From Acanthosepion esculentum (lineage: Eukaryota > Mollusca > Cephalopoda > Sepiida > Sepiidae), in the NCBI GenBank assembly GCA_964036315.1, contig OZ038487.1, positions 55,015,909-55,079,908 of the forward strand: a DNA stretch of 64,000 bases. The letters run 5' to 3'. The notes beneath the pieces are model-generated. The model worked only from the letters and a program-made list of their open reading frames with translations. It searched no databases and was not told where the DNA came from. Positions 46,976-57,572 of the stretch are shown here, in pieces. Both the position numbers and the translations under genes were made by a program. Every line of letters starts with the position of its first letter. Within the stretch, counting starts at the first letter, position 1.

Positions 46976-47990
46976 ATAATGGGTATTCTAAAAAGAACAA
47001 AGTTTAATGAGTTTTGCATGATGAAAACTCGGCATGGGACCATCTTGTATTTTGATTTCTATGAGATATCTCATTATTGAAGAAACTATGAACTTTTCCT
47101 TTGTTCAAATCAAGTAATGAAAATGACAAGGCTCAAGGCTTTCAACCTAATAGCATTCTAAACTTGGCAAGACCCCACTTTGTAAAGATTCATCCCCACC
47201 AGTGGATGCTTATCTCAACATCCAGTAGCTCTGGGCAATTTATGCCATGTGCATCACAACGTTTGTATAACCACTCAGGTCGATTATGTTGATCAAATCA
47301 TAGTCACGGATCCTTTCATTATCTTGTTTACTGTGTCTTCTGTTGGGTTGTTCAAGAGGGGCAGTCAGGGCAAGGTTTGTGTGTTGAGACAACTAAACCT
47401 GCTTGTGGATATCTAGCTACAACTTGACAGTCAAAGGGAATGTGGTTGCAACTTTATGGGGGGTGTAGGCTCTTTTATCAGCATGTGTTCTTTACAACTC
47501 TTTGGTAAGATCTCCAATCTCCTGACTGCAATTATCAGTTATTGCCGATTCATTATGATGCAGTTATCTCCCCTGAGTTTACCAAGAGAGCAGTTTTCAG
47601 TGACCCCCAGGAGATAGAACACAACATCCAATCACTTCGTATTCCAGGGCTACCTGCCTTGCTTATTACTCATTCCATTTGATTCCTCTTGAGGCTACCC
47701 TGGGCTATTGCTAACTAGAATGCCTATTTGATATATTTAAGTTGAATTTGGGCTTTTAACATTAATTCCATTTAATATTTCCTGAAACAGCATAATATCA
47801 AAAGTCTTTAAGAACATGACACTTTGTCCTCTTCCCAGAGCAAGGTTGGTGATGCTCACTGTCCTGAACATATGTTAAATAGGTTTTGATGCTGAAATTA
47901 ACTATAATGAAATTGAGTACAGTTGACAAAGATGTTTACACAAAAAATCTTGTATAATACAGAAATAAGAAAAAGAATATTTTCAAACCA
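46976..47990. other. Unassigned, moderately GC-richer kilobase
   Basis: About 47100-47720 is less AT-rich than its surroundings and may be an old element or decayed gene. Neither strand gives a frame longer than about 63 codons or a recognisable motif. A GGGAGATAACTG-like phrase on the minus strand near 47560-47570 recalls PLE terminal repeats but is too short to call. Confidence 0.35.
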
Positions 47991-48225
47991 TGGCATGAAA
48001 TATAAGGCTTAGAATAAAATGTCTTGAAATATAAGGCTTAGAATAAAATGTCTCGAAATATAAGGCTTAGAATAAAATGTCTCGAAATATAAGGCTTAGA
48101 ATAAAATGTCTCGAAATATAAGGCTTAGAATAAAATGTCTCGAAATATAAGGCTTAGAATAAAATGTCTTGAAATATAAGGCTTAGAATAAAATGTCTTG
48201 AAATATAAGGCTTAGAATAAAATAT
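47991..48225. repeat. 29-bp minisatellite, about 8 copies
   Basis: GGCTTAGAATAAAATGTCT recurs every 29 bp (for example at 48006 and 48035). Units alternate between TCTTGAAATA and TCTCGAAATA. The last units fade into AATATGAATTTTAGAATAAA. Confidence 0.93.
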
Positions 48226-48559
48226 GAATTTTAGAATAAAACACAACATCTGGAATATAATATGTTGTTTAGAAGAGAATATAAGGTTTAGGATAAAATA
48301 CATGCCTTACAGCAGGTTTTCTCAAAATACTGCCTCCATGCTATATGCAGGCTACAGGACTACCAAGGGTGGCCTGTGCAGGGTTATCAAAATAGTAAAA
48401 TTTTTGTATTCATCAGAATAAATTCGGGGACTGATTGCATAGGAAAAATTTAGATCTGAGGAAGCAAGATTTTATTCAACCAATATTTCACTGTCATGTA
48501 CCTAATTAATCTTTTTAAAATGTCCACAGAAGAAAAAGAGAGTCTTCTAGCCAATCTTC
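48226..48559. other. Unassigned sequence
   Basis: Degenerate minisatellite-like sequence to about 48300, then nothing recognised. Confidence 0.4.
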
Positions 48560-48870
48560 TCCATATATTTTTTTAAAATCATTTCAACCCAAGAAAGGCA
48601 ATAAATCCACTAAGATGCAAGATGTTACTGAATGTTAGAGAATATGAGTAAAACTACTATTAAGGAGGAGAATAAAAGAACAAGAATTAAGAAGACAAAA
48701 GATAATGGATGAGCTATTGACTGTGGTACCTAGCCATTTTTAATTTAAGCATAGTACTAGACTTAATAATAAATGTTTTAATGTTGCATTCGGCACTTTT
48801 CAACCCATGACCATTCCCAAATAGTTATAAAGAAAGTAAGATAGTTGCACTTAAGAATACTGCAATGTCC
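48560..48870 (-). pseudogene. LINE 3' end, minus strand, decayed
   Basis: AATCATTTCAACCCAAGAAA, GGCAATAAATCCACTAAGAT and GAGAATATGAGTAAAACTAC follow the inverted LINE tail plan. Reverse transcriptase coding is barely recognisable beyond 48720. Confidence 0.5.
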
Positions 48871-49139
48871 TCAACAGATCAGTAGCTAATAAAACACGAA
48901 TTAACCCCGCACAACAAACAAGTGGCTTTCTCTAAGATGACTTCACCTCCAATCCCTCTCAATGTCACACTCCCTTTTTTCACTCTGCTTCACTCTTTCT
49001 CTTTCACTATGTCCCTCTCTATTTCTATGATACCAAGTGTGACGCACACCATACATAGGTACCAAATGTATTAATATATGGATCATAATAATCAAATCAG
49101 TATATTATATATAGTTTAATATTTCTATTAAATTATTTT
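48871..49139. other. Unassigned sequence
   Basis: A CT-rich patch (CTCTTTCTCTTTCACTATG) lies at about 48990. Nothing else recognised. Confidence 0.35.
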
Positions 49140-49500
49140 AAATGTCATCTGAGTTGTATTAATATATAATAATATTAACAATAATCATTATTAATATATA
49201 ATAATAATAACAATAATAATAATTATTAATAATAACAATAGTAGTAGTATTAAATAGTAGTTGTTTAATATTTTATTAAACTATTCCTGCATGTATTTTG
49301 AGTAATATTTAATCCATAATAATAACAATAATAATTATCAACATCATTATTAATAATAACAATAATAATAGTATTAATAGTACTAGTTTAATATTTCTAT
49401 TAAACTATTCCATCATGTTTATGTATTTAATATATAATTATAATTATTATTATTAATAATAATAATAGTAGTATTAATGTAATATTTCTAATAACCTATT
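49140..49500. repeat. AAT/ATT trinucleotide-rich region
   Basis: Imperfect runs of AAT, ATT and AAC are interspersed with TTTAATATTTCTATTAAACT, which occurs with small changes about four times. The whole looks like a decayed low-complexity tandem region with a period of roughly 110-130 bp. Confidence 0.6.
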
Positions 49501-50814
49501 CCAACATGTTTTCTGGGTAGTTCCTTACAATACCTATCTCTTTATCTTTGTTGTTGTCAGTTGGCAAAATTATTCCTAATTTCTCTTTTATTGAACAAGT
49601 GAACAGGCATAAAATTTAGCATAGTTATGTATTGTAATAAAACACAAACATTTTTTTCTTGATAGGTTTCTTTGATTTTTAACATCTGAACTCCTTTGAT
49701 CTGATATCTCTTGAAGTCTCATTTTTTCCTATAAATTTTCTTCTCTTATTATTGAAAGAAATGTAATACGTGAACTCAAATCACTTAACATATTTGAAGC
49801 ATCCAAATTCAGTTGCCTTACAAACAATATCAAGCTTGAGAAAATATTTTCTTTCAAGTAGAATGTGTTAAACATATCAGAGTGGATCAATAAGTCTGTA
49901 GCCTTAAACTTATTTTTTTTTTAATATCATGTTTTCTCCAGAATATAAATAATTATGACCCTCTACACATTCCTTTTCTTTCTTTATTATCTGAGATCTG
50001 CATGTGTTTCCTAGGAAAGAACATGGAGTAGTTTCTCCATGGTTTTGGAATTCAGAGTTTTCCTGTTCTTAGACTGGTTGCCACTCAAGTCTAGAGAGCC
50101 AAGTCAACACTGTCATTTAACCAATAGCTGGTGCCAGAAGATTTGACTTCATACCTTTCTGAAAAATATTTGTGTAAAAGTGAATGCAACAGCATTGCCT
50201 GGAATTTCAATTCTAGTCACAAATCCCCTCTTCTGTACTGATGGCTAGTCTAAATTTTCATTGTATAATTTTTTTATATGACTTACGAGGAAATGTTTAG
50301 ATAAGTGCATTGGTAAAGGAAGAGATTATATTAAAATTAATTTTTGTACAAAATGAATCCGTTTTTTTGCCCATGTTCTTAAATAGGATCATCAAATCAA
50401 GACATTCTTATGGATATGACACATGGCACCAAACACATTCAGAACTATCTAAACTGTCAGCTATTTACAATCACTTTCTAAGATTATTCTATGAAAATGT
50501 CGGTAGACAGAACTATTTGGGAGCCCTTGATGGCTGAGCTACCATAAAGTCAAAAGTCATCGTGACCAAGGGTTTATGTGTACTGGCCTTGTTCCGACTG
50601 TTGAACATGCGAGATAATGCACTCTATCCCAGAAACTGTAACTCAGCATAATGGCAGTATAAACCACACATGGGTTCTTTAGGTGTTAAACAAACATATA
50701 TGTGTCTAAGCAAATGCGCCCAATAGAGATTGGCTAGCTACTCTAGCAGACAGGCATATTCAGATACAAGCGGCCAGTCCGATTATGTGTCCCTTTGGCT
50801 CTGTCAATCCAGGT
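49501..50814. other. Unassigned AT-rich sequence, 1.3 kb
   Basis: GTGGATCAATAAGTCTGTAG at 49879-49900 recurs in diverged form near 46950, 59040 and 59230, next to or within the mariner-tail scraps. No gene recognised. Confidence 0.4.
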
Positions 50815-51195
50815 AATTTTGAACTGAAACCCTTTATTTAATCTACAGGTATTCTCATTTTGCTGTCAATGTTTAGGAATATCTCATCTTGTTCCCTTTT
50901 TAGAATTGTTCAGTTATTCCTAGCTCTTAAGTCTAAGTCTGTACTACTCAGTCCATGGATTGAACTCACAATTACTATACTACCAAATTCAAAATCTAAT
51001 GATTTAATCTAGTTCGTTATTGTCTCATTGGGCAAAATTTTATTTACTTGGAAACCTAGTGCACAAAAGTGTTGGTTCTTGAATTTGGTATCATAGTAAC
51101 TGTATACTCAATCTTTGGACTGGTTAGTACTGACTCAGTATTAGTGGAAAATAACTGAGCAGTACTAAAAACAAGTAAAAGAACAAGGGGATAAA
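50815..51195. repeat. Inverted pair of PLE terminal repeats, no coding sequence between (pair 2)
   Basis: The left arm (50815-51010, minus) includes TTTTGAACTGAAACCCTTTA and CAGTCCATGGATTGAACTCA. The right arm (51055-51195, plus) includes ACTCAATCTTTGGACTGG, AAAATAACTGAGCAGTAC and ACAAGGGGATAAAGATTAC. The arms face each other across about 45 bp. The right arm lacks the outer end. Confidence 0.6.
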
Positions 51196-51500
51196 GATTA
51201 CAGCAATCAAAATATACTAAACTGATACTGGAGTTATGGTTCAACTAAGAGTTTTCTTTTTTTTCTACTACTTGTTGTGACCAGAGAATAAGATTGTAAA
51301 ACTTACACTAATCAAAATATACTAAATGGCTCAAGTAAATGTTTTCTTTTTTTTCTACTGCTTGTTTTGGCCAGAGAACAAGGACATACAATCAAAATAT
51401 ACTAAACTGATACTGGAGTTATGGTTCAAGTAAGTGTTTTTTATAACTTGATATGTCCATAGAATAAAGCCATAAAATTTCCAACAATCAATAAAGACAT
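51196..51500. repeat. Minisatellite-like tandem repeat, three units of about 80-103 bp
   Basis: ATCAAAATATACTAAA begins near 51208, 51311 and 51391. It is followed by GTTTTCTTTTTTTTCTACT in the first two units and by a GGAGTTATGGTTCAA phrase in units 1 and 3. Confidence 0.75.
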
Positions 51501-51514
51501 AAAATTACAAAAAT

Positions 51515-52082
51515 CACCTATCTATATCTGTCTATATTTCTGAGACGAGGTATTGTAATTATTTATATTATTTACAGTGTTCGGACTATTGTCCTCATTG
51601 GCATATTCATGACGTTTCGGCCATTGTATGCTTTGGCTTTCTTCAGATGATTGGAATTTTGAACTGAACCCTTTATTTTGTCTACCAGGGTAGATTGTTC
51701 TAGTTCCACATGCTATGCCTCTTCCAGATGTCTTATTGATCTCGCTTTAATGCAGCTCTCCAAAGAAAACCACTTTTATCTACCAGTGGACAAAAGCATT
51801 GGTGGGATCCAGTGATTTAACCCAAAGAGCTGTGAGTTCAATACCTGGCTACTGCAGTTGGAGACGTGAGTTAAAGGGAGATAACTGAGGCATCAGGAAG
51901 AGGCATAGTATGTGGAACTAGAACAATTTTTCCCCAGTGGATGAAATAAAGGGTTCAGTTTGAAATTCCAATCACCTGAAGATGGCCAGAGTATACAACA
52001 GTCAAAACATTGTGAACATGGCAATAAAGATGAGGACAACAGTCTGAACAATGTAAATGATGTAAATAATCACCTATCCACA
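51515..52082. repeat. Inverted pair of PLE terminal repeats, no coding sequence between (pair 3)
   Basis: The left arm (51515-51735, minus) holds TCGGACTATTGTCCTCATTG, ATGACGTTTCGGCCATTGTA, GAACTGAACCCTTTATTTTG and AGTTCCACATGCTATGCCTC. The right arm (about 51795-52082, plus) holds the inverse of each: GAGGCATAGTATGTGGAACT..., AAATAAAGGGTTCAGTTTG, CTGAAGATGGCCAGAGTATA, GATGAGGACAACAGTCTGAA. Both outer ends carry ATCACCTATC. The centre is about 60 bp. It is the clearest coding-free foldback of the set. Confidence 0.8.
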
Positions 52083-52099
52083 GTGCTAAAAAAACAGGC

Positions 52100-52290
52100 A
52101 AACAAATTTAATATTGATAAATCCCAGAATGTATTGCGGCAATCAGCATAAAAAATGCTTAATATAGAAATAACCTTGTTCTACATAATTAATTGGTTCC
52201 AAAAAGGATTAGATACAACCATCCCCAAATGAAAGGGTAGCTGATAAAAATGTTAGTTAAGTGAAACAAAAACACGGTTACTTATAAAGA
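52100..52290. repeat. Dispersed repeat, copy 1 (pair with 57095-57200)
   Basis: GATAAATCCCAGAATGTATT, GGCAATCAGCATAAAAAATG and AAATAACCTTGTTCTACATA match 57100-57180 in the same orientation. The family is unknown and non-coding. Confidence 0.6.
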
Positions 52291-53615
52291 AATGTTTTTA
52301 TTTAACTTTTTGATATGAATAATCTGACAGTTACAGGTTAAGTTTTATTTTTTATTTTTTTGAGTGTGTTGGTAGATAAAGTGTGGAGTTAATAACAATC
52401 TTAACTTGTAACAAAATATGATTTTTAATAGAAATAAAATTCTAATAAATGCTGGTTTTAATGAAACTTAAATACTGGAAAAAATAATTCAATGATGAAG
52501 TGAGAATTGATGTCCCAAATATGCTGGAGCCATTGGAATGAAAGCGATAATATCAAATTGTCGTTCAGCTGACTTTAGGAGATTTTTGTAAGTTTTCTAA
52601 TTTTGGGGAAATAACAAATAGAACAAGAATGGTAATACCAGAAACCACAGGGAAGCAGAGAGAGAATGCAACTCTATTATAGAATACATGATACAATAGA
52701 AATGTCTCTAGGGGGAGAAAAGAAAAGAAAGGAGAGACGAAGAAAGATTATTCTTTTACTATAATACATTTGGAGCGTAGAAAATTAAATGGTCAGATGA
52801 TGTTGGTACTATAATAAAAAGTATAAAACTGGAAAAAATGTGAATATGGTTGATTCAAAATAAGTAAAAGAAAATAAAAGAAATTTTTTTAAAGTATATT
52901 CTTATGGAAAAAAACCCAAATTACTATTTTTTAAAATTTTTTGCTTTATTAACTTATTTTTTTGATTATCCCTCCTACTGGGCTGTTGATGTGATGTCCG
53001 TCAGAGAATGGCAAAAGCATATATTCTTTACATTTTTTTTATAATAGAATGAAAAAAAGACTTACAAATTAGAAATGGAACACATTATTACTTGAGGCAT
53101 TATGACAATATCCATTTTCTTTTCAAATTTTTTTCTTTTCTTTTGTTTGATTAAAAATTAATTTCCTAGGACTTCTAAAAGGTTATTATTTTTTTATTCT
53201 ATTTATTTATGCATTTATTCATTTTACTAAAATATCATTTAAAACATTCTAAAAATTCTCAGAATAATTCTTTGATGGCCAATTCCCAACTGCTCACCAG
53301 ACAAATACCTCGAGACATTGTTAAGGTTGATTTCCATTTGTCCTAAAAGTTTCTTTAGTTATTTTAGAGAGATTCACTAACTTTGCATCCACTCTAAGAC
53401 TTTTACAAATATTTTACAAGAATAGTTATATCTACCTCATCACAGTAACTGCTTGATGGAGTAATGAGATATATAAGTGGACATTGAGATTAACACCAAG
53501 TGGCAGTCCTCAGTATCCACTTTTCTATTTATATATATATGTCTCTCTCTCATATTGACCATTTTTATCTATAAATATAGCATGCCTTAAAACTATATTT
53601 TTATCATTATATATA
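52291..53615. other. Unassigned AT-rich sequence, 1.3 kb
   Basis: A purine patch (AGAAAAGAAAGGAGAGACGA) lies near 52725. No gene recognised. Confidence 0.45.
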
Positions 53616-53756
53616 CAGAGTGCGATGGGTAAATTGTCGACATTTTATATTTTTAAGTTTGCACATGGGCATATTATAGTAGGATCAGTTGTGAGAAAAA
53701 GAGTCCCATGATGCAATTCACTTCACCAGAAATTTGGAAATGGCATGCTGTACTGC

Positions 53757-53870
53757 TTTGGATTTGCAGCAAAAGCTCCAATATAAACATTTCAGAGTGT
53801 TCAGGTGTCAATCTGAGGACAGTTCAGAGGATTTAGAAGGAAATGGATAGTTGGCTCCCTGTGCCGAGTC
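53757..53870 (+). pseudogene. Mariner transposase N-terminal helix-turn-helix fragment
   Basis: The plus strand reads SNINISECSGVNLRTVQRI, a stop, then KEMDSWLPVPSQ. The SGV...RTVQRI pattern is the recognition-helix region of mariner-type DNA-binding domains, which bind the terminal repeats. The stop and the LINE insertion at about 53876 end it. Confidence 0.6.
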
Positions 53871-53875
53871 AGAAA

Positions 53876-54574
53876 ATTTTTCTCCCCGGAATTGATCCTC
53901 CAAATCTATAAATCGACCATTCGCCCTTGCATGGAGTATTGCTGCCATATATGGTCTGGAGCCCCTGCTGTTTACCTCAGGGTTCTTGATAAGATCCAGA
54001 GACGGATATGCAATGTAATTGGCCCTGATCTGTCATCTCGCCTGCAGTCGCTCTCTCACAGACGCGACGTTGCCTCGCTCTGTCTTTTTTACAAATACTG
54101 TCACGGTAATTGCTCCGAGGAGCTGCTTTCACTGGTCCCTAGGCCTCATGAATTTAAATGTCCTACGAGGCTGGCATCTCGTTCCCACCCCTTCACCATT
54201 GAAACTGTTAGATGTAGACGTATCTTCTACTCCAATAGCTTCATGTCTCGCACATCTCGCCTGTGGAACTCCCTTCCCTATTACTGTTTCCCTGACAAAT
54301 ACAATCTCCAACTATTTAAGTGTAACGTCAATCGACATCTCCAGTTGCCTTGATCTATCCACTTCCCTTCTCCACATCCTTTTACCTTTCATTCCTATCT
54401 GCTCTCGCTCCAAATCTTCTGTAACCCCCTTGCCTTGATCTATCCACTATCTTTCTCCACATCCTCTCCTTTACCACTCCTATCTGCTCTTCCTCCAAAC
54501 CTTCTGTAACCCCATGCGTGCTAGTGGCATCCAGCCTTGCTTGGGGTGATAAGCTTAAAAAAAAAAAAAAAAAA
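53876..54574 (+). mobile_element. 5'-truncated LINE nested in the mariner (young family)
   Basis: The open frame 53892-54353 encodes the reverse transcriptase C-terminus: QIYKSTIRPCMEYCCHIWSG, VLDKIQRRICNVIGPDL, LSHRRDVASLCLFYKYCHGN, SNSFMSRTSRLWNSLPYY, NVNRHLQLP and a stop. The 3' UTR at 54354-54556 contains a direct repeat with CCTTGATCTATCCACT. It ends GCTTGGGGTGATAAGCTT plus about 18 A. AGAAA on the left (before the LINE) and AGAAA just after the poly-A fit a short target-site duplication. The frame is intact to the stop, unlike older copies. It is almost identical to 24811-25265. The catalytic reverse transcriptase core is missing, so this copy cannot move itself. Confidence 0.88.
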
Positions 54575-54578
54575 GAAA

Positions 54579-55025
54579 GTCTAAAGGTGATTACAAAGGT
54601 GTTTGGAGTGATCACTAGTGATGGCAATGTTATACCTCCATTCATCTTTCCACAGTGGCTTAGACTTAACATGGAGACATACATCAAGTGACTTGAGGAG
54701 GTAGTGCTGTCCAGGGTCAAGAGGGTGACTGCTGAAAGACCCTATGTCTGGCAACAGGACTCTGCACCATGCCACACAAGCGGGAGAGCCCAATCATGGT
54801 TGTCAGGCAATTTCTGTAACCACATCACCCCTTACATCTGGCCACCTAACTCCCCAGAATGCAACCCCTCTTGATGATTATGTGTGGGGTGCAGTTGAGC
54901 AAGAGACCAACAAAGCTCCTTGTAACACTAAAGCTGAGCTGAAGGCAAAGATTATGTAAGCATTCATCAACCTAAACAAGGAGACCATCCAGAAGAGATG
55001 CAGGAGATTCAGTTGAAGATCATGA
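54579..55025 (+). pseudogene. Mariner transposase C-terminal catalytic fragment
   Basis: The frame reads KVFGVITSDGNVIPPFIFPQ, WLRLNMETYIK, a stop, then RPYVWQQDSAPCHTSGRA, ITPYIWPPNSPECNP. A one-base frameshift follows, then LDDYVWGAVEQETN and NKETIQKRCRRFS with a stop. The second Asp (QQDSAPCH) and third Asp (PLDDY) are separated by 37 residues if the frameshift is allowed for, which is the DD37D spacing of maT-type mariners. The first catalytic Asp lies in the deleted part. The fragment is inactive. Confidence 0.75.
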
Positions 55026-55161
55026 TGATTTTATTGAATAAATTTACTCTTTAGTATTTCAAAATATTTATCTGTATAATTTTGGTAAATATATCTGTTA
55101 AAATGAGATGTCAGTGTTATTTTTAATTTTGCATAATTTAGATGACAGTTTATCCATCGCA

Positions 55162-55163
<2 letters not shown>

Positions 55164-55203
<40 letters not shown>

Positions 55204-55564
55204 TACAGATAGTTCAAAAGTTTTAAGCCACCTCCAGAATTAGCATGGGATGATCTTGACAAAAGTGAAAAAAATGAAAAAGATCTCTTAGAGTCATTAG
55301 AAAAAGAATGGAATCAATTATCAAACTGATATGTTGGGAAAGTTTTGCAATGAATACCAAATATTTGTGCTGCAGTAAGCAAGTCTAAAAGAGTATATTT
55401 TGACAACAGTAAAATTTAAAATCATAAAATGCTTTTTTTCTTTTTGTCATAACATTTCTAATAAAAAATCATGTCTCACTTTTATCCCAGATAGTAATGG
55501 CCCACTATCTTCTATAATCCAAAAGAAGATTGTAAAGGCTTTCCAATTCCTGAAATCTCTTTTA
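55164..55564. other. TA/CA microsatellite and unassigned sequence
   Basis: A TA run followed by CACACACA borders the mariner at 55164-55202. From about 55400 some PLE-like coding may begin but is not clear. Confidence 0.45.
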
Positions 55565-55765
55565 ACTTTAAAATTTCTTAGATATCACTTTCAACCTCTC
55601 TAACAACACTTGTAAGCCATTTCACAAAGACAATCAAATCCTATTTATGTTAATGTCAACTCCAATCACCCAAACTCAGTAATTAGATAAATCCCTAACA
55701 CTGTAAATACTAGAATTAATAGATTATCATCTAACAAAAATATTTTCAATGATGAGAAAATCATA
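55565..55765 (+). pseudogene. Penelope-like reverse transcriptase fragment (family C)
   Basis: The plus strand reads LDITFNLSNNTCKPFHKDN, shifts frame, then YVNVNSNHPNSVIR, a stop, and IPNTVNTRINRLSSNKNIFN. This is the conserved run near the end of PLE reverse transcriptases (LDVT...KPFRK...SNHPP...IP...RLS). It parallels the segment at 34657-34863. The rest of the element is absent or too decayed to see. Confidence 0.65.
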
Positions 55766-56384
55766 ATAATTAAATGTAAAAATGCTGATCAAATATTGAA
55801 TCAAAGAAATGAACTTATTTTCAAGTGTCGACATAAGAGCAAATTTAAAATTCCCTAAAATCAATGACTTTGGTGCATATACACTTGAAATGTTGATTCT
55901 TATTTTATATGGGTACAAACATATGTATGTATGTGTATATGTAGTTATATTACTTTTCACACATTTTTATATATAGGTTTGTAGATATATTTAATTATTC
56001 ATGTGATGCCTACATCTTTTATAATTTTTAATTTTTTATATTTATATTTTACTATTATTAATAGTATTATCTTTATTATTGTTATCCTTATCAAATTTTT
56101 TATATTTTAAATTTGTTTATTATAATTATCTAAAAATATTAGTTCTATATATTGATTTATTTTATTTATTATATTGTTTTATTTGTTAGATATTATTATT
56201 ATTACTATTATTAGTTGAAAATGATGATGATTGTATTATGTGATGATGATGATTGCCGTCTAAAATGAAATGACTTTATTAGACAAATTGTCATAACTGT
56301 TTTACTACCTATGCCCCTTTTTCTTTTTTCCCTTACCCGGTTATTAACTTGTTCAGCCCTTTTAAGGAATTTTTGTTTCTTGGT
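55766..56384. other. Unassigned AT-rich sequence
   Basis: Low-complexity ATT-rich DNA at 56020-56220. No gene recognised. Confidence 0.45.
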
Positions 56385-56545
56385 CATTTTCGCTATTGGC
56401 TCATCATTTATTTCTTCTTTCTTTTCTTTCTTTCTCTCTCTTTCTTCCCTTAATTTTTAAATTTTTACAAATTTTTTTATTATTAATATTATTTTTCTTC
56501 TTCTTCTTTTCTTTTTTTTCTCTCTCTCCTCCCCCTCCCCCTTTT
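56385..56545. repeat. Polypyrimidine tract
   Basis: The plus strand is mostly C and T (TTCTTCTTTCTTTTCTTTCT, CTCTCTCTCCTCCCCCTCCC), broken by an AT-rich spacer near 56450-56490. The strand bias is opposite to the tract at 37.9 kb. Confidence 0.85.
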
Positions 56546-56759
56546 TATCCCAGTACATCTGGATGGATGGATTGATTCCACTTCTTAAAAATTTTTTTAA
56601 CTGAAGAGATGACTATAACAATATTCATGAAATTATAACCGATATGGATTTTTAAGGTGTTTTCTTAATTTATCATTATATATATTACATCAAACAATAT
56701 TTTTGTGGTTATCCATATTTGAGAAGATGCCCTGTTTAAAAAGTATTTTATTTTGTCTA
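56546..56759. other. Unassigned sequence
   Basis: No feature recognised. Confidence 0.35.
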
Positions 56760-56925
56760 CCAGCCTGCATGCGCAAGAAAACTTAATTTGGAAAATGTGC
56801 CCTCCAACTGAATTCAAACCTGCTTCCCACTCTGCAGAAGAAACCACCATCTGATCTGGCAGTACTGACAAATGTTTCCTTGTAGAGAAATGGTTAATAT
56901 TACCATTATCTACTACTGGTTATGA
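56760..56925 (-). repeat. Second tRNA-like repeat family, copy 2, with a further shared flank
   Basis: On the minus strand GGTGGTTTCTTCTGCAGAGT, GGGAAGCAGGTTTGAATTCA matches 46640-46690. The adjoining segment at 56866-56925 (AATGTTTCCTTGTAGAGAAA) recurs near 62950 (AATGTTTCCTTATAGGGAAA). The box-B-like GGTTTGAATTC suggests a tRNA-derived origin. Confidence 0.4.
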
Positions 56926-57094
56926 GATATACTTTGGAAAATCTACAACTTTGCTAAAGTTATAGACATCCAGTGCCAAGTTGATCATGTGACTTATGTT
57001 AATGTTGAAATATGTTTTATTAAAATAAATTGATACCTAACTGCATGCACATTCAGACACTCCAAGACTGCAAGAATTATTATCTTTAATTTTT
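56926..57094. other. Unassigned sequence
   Basis: No feature recognised. Confidence 0.35.
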
Positions 57095-57200
57095 AATACT
57101 GATAAATCCCAGAATGTATTTCAGCAATTAGCATTAAAAAAAATACTTAATATACAAATAACCCTGTCTTAAATCAGTAATTATTTTCAAAAGTCATGAT
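57095..57200. repeat. Dispersed repeat, copy 2 (pair with 52100-52290)
   Basis: TGATAAATCCCAGAATGTAT, CAGCAATTAGCATTAAAAAA and AAATAACCCTGTCTTAAATC match the first copy. Confidence 0.6.
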
Positions 57201-57364
57201 GTAAACCAAGAAATAATACATTAAAATGAGAACAAATCCAAATTCAAATCTGTTGGAGAAACCACTCTCTGATTGGCCATGACTTCAGGGGTGTAGCCAT
57301 ACTCACCAAAGTAGGTCAATTGCAAGTTGGTGAGGCTATTTAACCCATAGTTGGAGGTTTTGAA

Positions 57365-57572
57365 TTCAGAGTTGTCCTTTTAGACTGGTTGCCACACAAG
57401 GCTATAGGACTCAGTCTGTTCTGCTATTTATCCATAGCTGGGGGGAGAAGAGATAGATTCATACTTTCCCCAAGGGTATTTGCAAGAAACTTAATGTAAC
57501 AACTTTACTGGAATTTGAACTCAGCTCTCCAATCCCTCAAATCAAGTTGCTAACCACTACTCTACTATGCCT
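57365..57572 (-). mobile_element. tRNA-derived SINE, tail missing
   Basis: In reverse orientation: GACTGGTTGCCACACAAGGC, TCTGCTATTTATCCATAGCT, GGAATTTGAACTCAGCTCTC (box B region) and CTAACCACTACTCTACTATG (box A region). The tail hairpin part lies outside or is lost. Confidence 0.75.

Larger units (their letters stand above)
53616..55163 (+). mobile_element. Mariner element (apparent DD37D, maT-like), internally deleted, split by a LINE
   Basis: The left terminal inverted repeat begins CAGAGTGCGATGGGTAAATT. The right end, read inward on the minus strand, gives GGTGCGATGGATAAACTGTC. Both are bordered by TA-rich DNA, as expected for a TA target. Inside, a helix-turn-helix segment (53757-53870) and a catalytic C-terminal segment (54579-55025) of a transposase flank a LINE insertion. 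About 550 bp of transposase sequence between them is missing, so the element was already non-autonomous. Confidence 0.8.

Noticed and set aside
54019..54438. Second plus-strand frame of 139 residues and minus-strand frames in the nested LINE
   Set aside because: They overlap the recognised reverse transcriptase frame in other registers and show no motif.
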